From Spirochaetia bacterium (GTDB lineage Bacteria; Spirochaetota; Spirochaetia; Treponematales; Treponemataceae): a stretch of DNA of 64,000 nt. The stretch covers positions 1 to 64,000 of the forward strand of contig CAAGBC010000031.1 of NCBI GenBank assembly GCA_900767955.1, given 5' to 3'. The notes beneath the pieces are model-generated. The model worked only from the letters and a program-made list of their open reading frames with translations, was not told the origin of the DNA and made no database searches. Position numbers and translations under genes: made by a program. Of this stretch, positions 58,818 through 64,000 are shown piece after piece; position 1 is the stretch's first letter, and each line of letters starts with the position of its first letter.

Positions 58818-59713
58818 TGAATAAAATCTTAAAAAAGCGACTAGTTTATATACTAATCGCTTTAACATTATTAATTCAAAATGTCTTTTGCCAGCAACCA
58901 ATAAAATACAAGCAAATACAATTTTACCCTCAAAAAAAACAGCAAGTTGAAGTCTTAAAACAAAAATATATAACAACTCACAAAAATTGGTTATACGATG
59001 TTCTTGACCAGGCAGAATTTTACAGAGTATATGTTCGAAATGAAATAAAAAAACGCAATATGCCTGCAATACTAGAATATTTACCTGTTGTGGAATCAAA
59101 TTACCTTCCTACTGCCCGTTCAAAATCAGGAGCAACAGGAATGTGGCAATTCATGCTAAACAGCGTAAAACCGTTTCTTATTTGCAACGAATATATTGAT
59201 GAACGATTAGATCCTTTTAAATCAACACAAGCAGCTTTAACAAAATTGCAAGATAATTATAATATGTTTGGTGATTGGTTATTGGCAATTACTGCATACA
59301 ATTGTGGCGCAGGCGCCATGAAACGAGCATTAAAAAAAGCTGAAAAAAAAGATTTGTGGTATTTAATAGAACACAATTTGCTAAGCAAACAAGCTTCTGA
59401 ATATGTTCCAAAATTACTTGCAATTGCTGATGTTGCAACAAATCACAAATATTACAAAATAACATTACCTACAGCAAACGACATTTACGGAAATACATTA
59501 AAATTACCAGTAGACGATTTTGAATTTGTAACAGTGAAACAAGAAATAAATTTATCTTGGTTAGCCCATGAATTAAGAATCGACTATGAAACATTAAAAA
59601 ACTTAAATCTTGCATTAATAAAAGGCACTACCCCACCAAATCAAAAATACAGTATCAGAGTTCCTTATGGAATGAAAAAAACTGTAGAATATGTACTAAA
59701 TCAGCATTATTAA
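58817..59713 (+). CDS. Membrane-bound lytic murein transglycosylase (MltD-like)
   Basis: Cleaves the glycan strands of peptidoglycan. The 298-residue protein has a signal segment (LVYILIALTLLIQNVFC, possible lipobox), the SLT catalytic glutamate in EYLPVVESNYLPTARSKSGATGMWQFM, AITAYNCGAGAMKRAL and YVPKLLAIADVA. A C-terminal LysM-like module (INLSWLAHELRIDYETLKNLNLALIKG) resembles peptidoglycan binding. Overlaps the upstream lipoprotein gene by one base, suggesting joint synthesis. Confidence 0.9.
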   Translation: MNKILKKRLVYILIALTLLIQNVFCQQPIKYKQIQFYPQKKQQVEVLKQKYITTHKNWLYDVLDQAEFYRVYVRNEIKKRNMPAILEYLPVVESNYLPTARSKSGATGMWQFMLNSVKPFLICNEYIDERLDPFKSTQAALTKLQDNYNMFGDWLLAITAYNCGAGAMKRALKKAEKKDLWYLIEHNLLSKQASEYVPKLLAIADVATNHKYYKITLPTANDIYGNTLKLPVDDFEFVTVKQEINLSWLAHELRIDYETLKNLNLALIKGTTPPNQKYSIRVPYGMKKTVEYVLNQHY

Positions 59714-59769
59714 TGTTTTAACTATAAATACATAAAAAAAATACACCGATAAACAAAAAGGTGAATAAT

Positions 59770-61095
59770 ATGAAAAAAATAGTTACTTTTCTTTTAATTA
59801 CAACATTATCATTTAATTTATTTTGTCAAACAATGGAAGTAAAAAGCCAAATAGATTGGACAAAAAATAAATTCATTTCATCTATTTCTCTTGATTTAAA
59901 AAAAGCAAATATACAACTTCCTTCTGGAAAATTAATTGCTTCTAACATAATAAAAACAAAATCACCATCATTAATGAAAGATTCAATTCTTTCACTATAT
60001 GTTGATTCCACATATTATTTAGGTGATTTAGTTCAAAGTGAAGATGTTACATTAGAAGAAATTACAGACATCATAGAAAACGGTTCACACACGCCAAATA
60101 TTATTTCACTTGATGGAAAAACAATTTCTACAACAAACACAATGAAAATAAACAACATTAGCAATTTAATGTTGCATCACAAATATCCATACACACCAGA
60201 AGAACCAATTGAAACAGTTCCTTCAAGAGCATTCACAGGAATTATCATTGATGCTCGTGGCGCAATTCCAGTTCACGGGGAATATATAAAAAGCAATGTT
60301 TATCCTTGTTTCTTCCCTATGATTTGGGATTCCGAAATGAACTTAATCTATGAAAAAAATATTTCCGACAGAAAAAAAGCAGAAACAGACGGAATTGTAT
60401 ATTATCACTACTCTGACGATAAATCTTTATACGAAAACAGAATCGGAACTGACCCTTTATACATAAAAGCAACAAAAGTTTATGGACGAAACAGAACAGA
60501 TCCAGTCATAAAACAAAAAGATGCATTAAAAATATTAACAGTTCCAGAAAACAAAAAATTACTCAAAGAAGGAAAAATCGTAATTCTTTTGGATAAAGAA
60601 AATTTAATTTACGATATTAAAATTCCTCAAAAAGATCCTTCATACTACGCAACATTCAACGAACTCAAAAAATACAATTACAATCCAGAAGATAATATCA
60701 AAATCACAGACTCATTACCTGGAATATTATTTTCTGTTGACCTTAAGTTTATTCCAGATTCTCCACGCTTATTGCCTGCAGAAAAACCAAGAATTGCAAA
60801 AATCGCAGAAATGCTTTCTGAAATTATCAATAAAGACGAATTTACAATCCTTATTGAAGGACACACTGCCGACATTGGAAAACCAATAGGTCAAATGAAT
60901 TTGTCAATTGAACGAACAAAAACAATACGAGATGCTTTAATTCAAGAAGGAATTCCTGAAAAATTATTCTCATACAAAGGCTACGGCGGAACAAGGCCAA
61001 TTGCAACAAACCAAACAGAAGAAGGCCGTGCTCAAAACAGACGAGTAAACATAATTGCAAGACCAAAAGCAACTTACATACAAAGAGATTGGTAG
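59770..61095 (+). CDS. OmpA-family peptidoglycan-binding outer/periplasmic protein
   Basis: The 441-residue product starts MKKIVTFLLITTLSFNLFCQ (signal peptide). A ~300-residue N-terminal region of unknown fold contains FTGIIIDARGAIPVHGEYI and a Gly-Arg-Asn motif. A C-terminal OmpA domain has FTILIEGHTADIG, LSIERTKTIRDALIQEGIPEKLFSYKGYGGTRPIATNQTEEGRAQNRRV, whose arginines and aspartate bind diaminopimelate or ornithine of peptidoglycan. Start at ATG 59770 behind AAAGGTGA; a GTG at 59761 is in that site. Probably tethers the envelope to peptidoglycan. Downstream of mltD-like. Confidence 0.88.
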   Translation: MKKIVTFLLITTLSFNLFCQTMEVKSQIDWTKNKFISSISLDLKKANIQLPSGKLIASNIIKTKSPSLMKDSILSLYVDSTYYLGDLVQSEDVTLEEITDIIENGSHTPNIISLDGKTISTTNTMKINNISNLMLHHKYPYTPEEPIETVPSRAFTGIIIDARGAIPVHGEYIKSNVYPCFFPMIWDSEMNLIYEKNISDRKKAETDGIVYYHYSDDKSLYENRIGTDPLYIKATKVYGRNRTDPVIKQKDALKILTVPENKKLLKEGKIVILLDKENLIYDIKIPQKDPSYYATFNELKKYNYNPEDNIKITDSLPGILFSVDLKFIPDSPRLLPAEKPRIAKIAEMLSEIINKDEFTILIEGHTADIGKPIGQMNLSIERTKTIRDALIQEGIPEKLFSYKGYGGTRPIATNQTEEGRAQNRRVNIIARPKATYIQRDW

Positions 61096-61117
61096 AAACA
61101 AAAACTCGGAGGAATAT

Positions 61118-61753
61118 ATGACACCAGAACAAATTAGAAATGAAAAACTTGGACTTCAACTAGTAAAAACACTAGAAGCAAGACATTTTGAAGCTTACTA
61201 TTGCCACACAAAAGAAGAAGCAAAACAAATTATTATTTCGCTAATTCCAAAAGAAGATACAGTTGCTTGGGGTGGCTCTGCAACAATGAATGAATTAGGA
61301 ATAATTGATTATGTAAAAAATGAAAATTTCAAAGTAATAGATAGAGATTTAGCAAAAACTCCAGAAGAAAAACAAGAAATGATGAGACAATCATTACTTT
61401 CTGATACATTTTTAAGCGGAGCAAATGCAATTACCGAAGACGGAGAAATTATCAATGTTGACGGAAACGGAAACAGAGTTGCAGCTTTAACTTTTGGTCC
61501 AAAAAGCGTTGTTATAGCTTGTGGAATAAATAAAATAGTTCGTTCAGTTCAAGATGCAGAAACAAGAGCTAGAACAATTGCAGCACCAATAAATGCGCAA
61601 CGATTTGATATTACAACACCATGTATTGCAACAGGAAGATGTTGTGATTGTAAAAGTCCACAGAGCATATGTTGTGTAATTTCAAGAATCAGATTATGCA
61701 AACCAAAAGGAAGAATCAAAGTTGTTATTATTGGTGAATCATTAGGATTTTAA
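61118..61753 (+). CDS. LUD-domain (LutC/YkgG-like) protein
   Basis: The 211-residue protein has GWGGSATMNELGIIDYVKN, LSDTFLSGANAITEDGEIINVDGNGNRVAALTFGPK and IACGINKIVRSVQDAETRARTIAAP, the DUF162/LUD fold of lactate-utilisation proteins. It ends with a cysteine-rich region (CIATGRCCDCKSPQSICCVISRIRLCKPKGR) that looks like an Fe-S or metal site. LutA and LutB partners are absent nearby, so lactate oxidation is not shown. Start at ATG 61118 after GGAGG; earlier in-frame codons lie in the ompA-like gene end. Confidence 0.88.
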   Translation: MTPEQIRNEKLGLQLVKTLEARHFEAYYCHTKEEAKQIIISLIPKEDTVAWGGSATMNELGIIDYVKNENFKVIDRDLAKTPEEKQEMMRQSLLSDTFLSGANAITEDGEIINVDGNGNRVAALTFGPKSVVIACGINKIVRSVQDAETRARTIAAPINAQRFDITTPCIATGRCCDCKSPQSICCVISRIRLCKPKGRIKVVIIGESLGF

Positions 61754-61758
61754 TAAAT

Positions 61759-61785
61759 GTCATTCCGAACTAAATTCAGGATGAC
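61759..61785. repeat. GTCATTCC...GGATGAC hairpin, dispersed-repeat relic
   Basis: GTCATTCC (61759-61766) and GGATGAC (61779-61785) pair with one bulge. The sequence GTCATTCCGAACTAAATTCAG resembles widely dispersed GTCATTC-type intergenic repeats known in many genomes. Only one copy is here. Confidence 0.4.
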
Positions 61786-61821
61786 GATATAAAATGATAA
61801 AAATTGTTATAGATTCCTAAA

Positions 61822-61857
61822 AAAAATAAGCTGTCGCAAGGACAGCTTATTTTTTTT
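61822..61857. terminator. Terminator between the LUD gene and the UgpC-like gene
   Basis: AAATAAGCTGTC (61824-61835) with GACAGCTTATTT (61841-61852), a 12-bp stem and 5-nt loop, followed by Ts on the plus strand and preceded by As, so it can serve both convergent genes. Confidence 0.92.
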
Positions 61858-61884
61858 GAATTAAATTAATTAACTAAAAGTTAA

Positions 61885-63006
61885 TTACCATTTAACTTCA
61901 ATATTGTCACAGATATTCTTTTCGCCTTCTTCCAAAGCAAAGAATTTTGCTTTTTCCATGTTTGGAACAACAGTGATTGTATCACCAAGACGGAATTCAG
62001 CATTTGCAGTTGTTTTAGCAATCATTGACTGACCTTTGTTACTTACAAGGTAAAGGTGTGTTTCAGCACCAAGTGGTTCCTTGTTAGTAATTTTCATCTG
62101 CATGTTGTCTTTTCCTGCAGGTTTTTCTGAATATTCAAGATCTTCTGGACGAATACCGAAAGAAACTTCTTTTCCAATATAGTCTTTTAAGCAAGCTGCT
62201 TGTGCATCTGTTGGAGTAATTTCGAATGATCCTTCATCACAAACAATTTTTCCATTGCGTTCAAGAACTTTTACTGTAAGGAAGTTCATTGGAGGAGTAC
62301 CAATAAATCCAGCAACGAATTTGTTAATTGGGTTGTTGTACAAGTACAATGGAGCACCAATCTGCTGAACAAGACCGTCTTTCATAACAACAATTTTTGT
62401 TCCCAATGTCATAGCTTCTGTCTGGTCATGAGTAACATAAATCATTGTCTTCTTTTGTGTATTGTGAAGAGCAGCAATTTCTGCACGCATAGTAACACGA
62501 AGTTTTGCATCAAGGTTAGAAAGAGGTTCGTCAAACAAGAATACTTTTGGTTCACGAACAATAGCACGACCTACAGCAACACGCTGACGCTGTCCACCAG
62601 AAAGAGCCTTTGGCTTTCTCTGAAGATATTCAGTAAGTCCAAGCTGTTTTGCAGCATCACGAACTTTACGATCAATTTCTGCTTTGTCAACTTTACGAAG
62701 TTTAAGACCGAATGCCATGTTATCGTATACAGACATATGTGGATAAAGAGCATAGTTCTGGAATACCATAGCAATATCACGATCCTTTGGAGGAACGTCA
62801 TTCATTTCTTTTCCGTCGATATAAAGTTTACCTTCAGAAATATCTTCAAGACCAGCAACCATACGAAGTGTTGTTGATTTTCCACAACCAGAAGGTCCAA
62901 CGAATACACAGAATTCCTGATCTTCGATTGTGATATTAGCATTGTTTACAGCACGAACACCGCCGTCGTAAATTTTACCAATGCCTTTAAGTTCTACTTT
63001 TGCCAT
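61885..63006 (-). CDS. Carbohydrate ABC transporter ATPase (UgpC/MsmK/MalK-type)
   Basis: The 373-residue protein has Walker A GPSGCGKST, Q-loop QNYALYPHMSVYDNM, signature LSGGQRQRVAVGRAIV, Walker B FLFDEPLSNLDAKLR, the H-loop THDQTEAMTL, and the C-terminal OB/TOBE regulatory domain (GIRPEDLEYSEKPAG, MKITNKEPLGAETHLYL). It would energise a sugar or glycerol-3-phosphate importer; a single such ATPase often serves several importers when, as here, no permeases are adjacent. Start after GGGAGGC. Strong promoter at 63043-63071. Confidence 0.94.
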   Translation of the reverse strand: MAKVELKGIGKIYDGGVRAVNNANITIEDQEFCVFVGPSGCGKSTTLRMVAGLEDISEGKLYIDGKEMNDVPPKDRDIAMVFQNYALYPHMSVYDNMAFGLKLRKVDKAEIDRKVRDAAKQLGLTEYLQRKPKALSGGQRQRVAVGRAIVREPKVFLFDEPLSNLDAKLRVTMRAEIAALHNTQKKTMIYVTHDQTEAMTLGTKIVVMKDGLVQQIGAPLYLYNNPINKFVAGFIGTPPMNFLTVKVLERNGKIVCDEGSFEITPTDAQAACLKDYIGKEVSFGIRPEDLEYSEKPAGKDNMQMKITNKEPLGAETHLYLVSNKGQSMIAKTTANAEFRLGDTITVVPNMEKAKFFALEEGEKNICDNIEVKW

Positions 63007-63042
63007 TTTTTTTGCCTCCCATGGGGTTATATTATGCCTATA

Positions 63043-63071
63043 ATTATAAATCCAAATGAAATATTAGTCAA
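63043..63071 (-). promoter_or_regulatory. Promoter of the UgpC/MsmK-type gene
   Basis: On the minus strand TTGACT (63066-63071), a 17-bp spacer and a perfect TATAAT (63043-63048), giving a ~30-nt leader before the ATG. Among the best promoters in the window, consistent with high expression. Confidence 0.85.
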
Positions 63072-63119
63072 AAGAAAAAATCACTTTTGAGAAGATTTAA
63101 TATAACAAGAATTAAGTTA

Positions 63120-63148
63120 TTGAAAAAATAAGAAAACAGCATTATTAT
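63120..63148 (+). promoter_or_regulatory. Promoter of the AAA-ATPase gene
   Basis: TTGAAA (63120-63125), a 17-bp spacer and TATTAT (63143-63148). A perfect palindrome CCATTAA-A-TTAATGG (63157-63171) lies at the expected start site and ends in the ribosome site GGAG. Confidence 0.6.
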
Positions 63149-63184
63149 TTTAATGACCATTAAATTAATGGAGATTAAAATAAT

Positions 63185-64000
63185 ATGACAAAATTTTATG
63201 ATAGAATCAAAGAATTAAACTCTTTGGAACAAATTGAAAAAACATCTCTAAATTCTGCAAATTTTACAGTTATGACAGGGCGCAGAAGAATTGGCAAAAC
63301 TGCTTTACTAAAAAAATTTATAGAAAACAAAAAAAGTTGTTATTTATTTACTTTTAGAACATCTGAAGTTCTTTTATGTCAGCAATGGCAAAAAGAATTG
63401 GAAGAAAAACTTGGATTAAAAATATTTGGTTCAATAAATAAACTTTCTGAACTTTTTAATCAAATAATGCAATTTTCAAAACAAGAACATTTTGTACTTA
63501 TAATTGATGAATTCCAAGAACTGTATAACATAAATCCATCGTTTTATAGTCAAATGCAAAATATTTGGGACAGTAACAAAGATAGTTCCAAAATAAATTT
63601 AATTGTTTGTGGTTCAGTTTATTCTATGATGATTAAAATCTTTGAAGATTCAAAAGAACCGTTATTTGGACGATCCACAGCAAAAATCAATTTAAATCCC
63701 TTTACACCTTCCGTTTGTAAAGAAATCTTAAAGGATTATAATCCTAATTTTTCAAATGAAGATTTATTGTGCCTTTATATGCTTAGTGGAGGAGTTGCAA
63801 AGTATATATTTTTGTTAATGGACTCAGGAAGTACAACAAAAGACAAAATGCTTGACTTTGTTACTGGAATTACATCCCCGTTTTTAATTGACGGAAAAGA
63901 GCTTTTAATTAGTGAAATGGGAAAAGATTATGGTATTTATTTTTCTATTCTTTCCTTAATTTCAAAAGGAATGACAGCCCAAAATGAAATTGATTCAATA
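63185..64000 (+). CDS. AAA ATPase of the DUF234-associated/archaeal-type ATPase family (partial)
   Basis: The open frame runs from ATG 63185 through the window end without a stop (272 codons). It has Walker A TGRRRIGKTALLKKF, Walker B FVLIIDEFQEL, sensor-like NLIVCGSVYSMM and LFGRSTAKINLNPF, then LSGGVAKYIFLL, all features of the STAND-related ATPases that pair a Walker NTPase with a C-terminal winged helix or DUF234 nuclease-like domain. That C-terminal part lies beyond the window. Members are often mobile or of unknown function. Ribosome site GGAG with ~11-nt spacing. Confidence 0.85.
   Translation, partial: MTKFYDRIKELNSLEQIEKTSLNSANFTVMTGRRRIGKTALLKKFIENKKSCYLFTFRTSEVLLCQQWQKELEEKLGLKIFGSINKLSELFNQIMQFSKQEHFVLIIDEFQELYNINPSFYSQMQNIWDSNKDSSKINLIVCGSVYSMMIKIFEDSKEPLFGRSTAKINLNPFTPSVCKEILKDYNPNFSNEDLLCLYMLSGGVAKYIFLLMDSGSTTKDKMLDFVTGITSPFLIDGKELLISEMGKDYGIYFSILSLISKGMTAQNEIDSI

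Noticed and set aside
61055..61117. N-terminal extension of the LUD protein
   Set aside because: Those codons lie inside the ompA-like gene end; a GGAGG site precedes ATG 61118.
1..64000. tRNA, rRNA, prophage or transposase genes
   Set aside because: No T-loop GTTCGA-type arms with acceptor pairs, no rRNA conserved stretches, and no integrase or transposase motifs were seen in reading both strands; a tRNAscan/Rfam run would be decisive.

Overview
The window is 64 kb of AT-rich bacterial DNA (roughly one third G+C by eye), densely packed and chromosomal in character. It looks like a spirochaete of the Treponema group, probably host-associated and fermentative. The evidence is a FlcA-like periplasmic flagellar collar protein (inner-membrane anchor, TPR tail), a DUF2259 secreted protein, spirochaete-style lipoprotein signals (SFCSC, PISC, NISC, LFSC), and a sodium-pumping oxaloacetate decarboxylase. 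No rRNA, tRNA, prophage, transposase, CRISPR array or obvious island was seen. Nearly all genes are housekeeping or conserved hypothetical.

Layout. 1-5.2 kb: tandem repeats, gapA, an HD-domain (p)ppGpp-hydrolase-like gene and valS, all on the minus strand. 5.3-10.3 kb: a complete sufCBDSU Fe-S assembly operon. 10.4-12 kb: a DEDDh exonuclease and an RsmI-like methyltransferase. 12.2-15.8 kb: hflK, hflC and a membrane protein. 15.9-17.4 kb: an acyl-CoA carboxyltransferase behind a palindrome-controlled promoter. 17.4-20.2 kb: a lipoprotein, then corA behind a structured leader, then an FGE/sulfatase-modifying-fold protein. 20.2-22.7 kb: a phosphoesterase and hisC, interleaved with a multi-hairpin repeat. 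23-31 kb: an unknown membrane protein, ssb, a U32 peptidase/RlhA-like protein, secreted proteins and a CTP-dependent lipid kinase-like protein. 31-38.7 kb: flcA-like gene, CBM48 protein, lnt, HU, rpsT and a small zinc ribbon. 38.8-46.2 kb: plsC, a JAMM-DinG helicase and oadGAB. 46.4-55.2 kb: a membrane protein, an ABC-F ATPase, a DEAD helicase, an RlmK-like methyltransferase and secF-secD-yajC. 55.3-61.8 kb: TPR lipoproteins, a lytic transglycosylase, an OmpA-family protein and a LUD protein. 61.9-64 kb: a UgpC/MalK-type ATPase and the start of an AAA ATPase that runs off the window.

The most unusual content is non-coding. (1) A roughly 154-bp element made of four stem-loops occurs five times at three loci. 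It always sits immediately before a gene, in the same orientation, with a Shine-Dalgarno-like sequence at both ends. (2) The corA leader shows nested stems plus mutually exclusive 9-bp anti-sequestor and 6-bp ribosome-site sequestor helices, which is riboswitch-like logic, and it overlaps a 26-codon ORF. (3) Tandem units of about 178 bp downstream of gapA each carry the last codons of gapA and its terminator. Protein-level oddities are an OadA with three biotinyl domains, a JAMM-DinG fusion, a cysteine-rich insertion in HisC, and FlcA-like acidic repeat tracts. All coordinates and motifs were read by eye; no database search was run.
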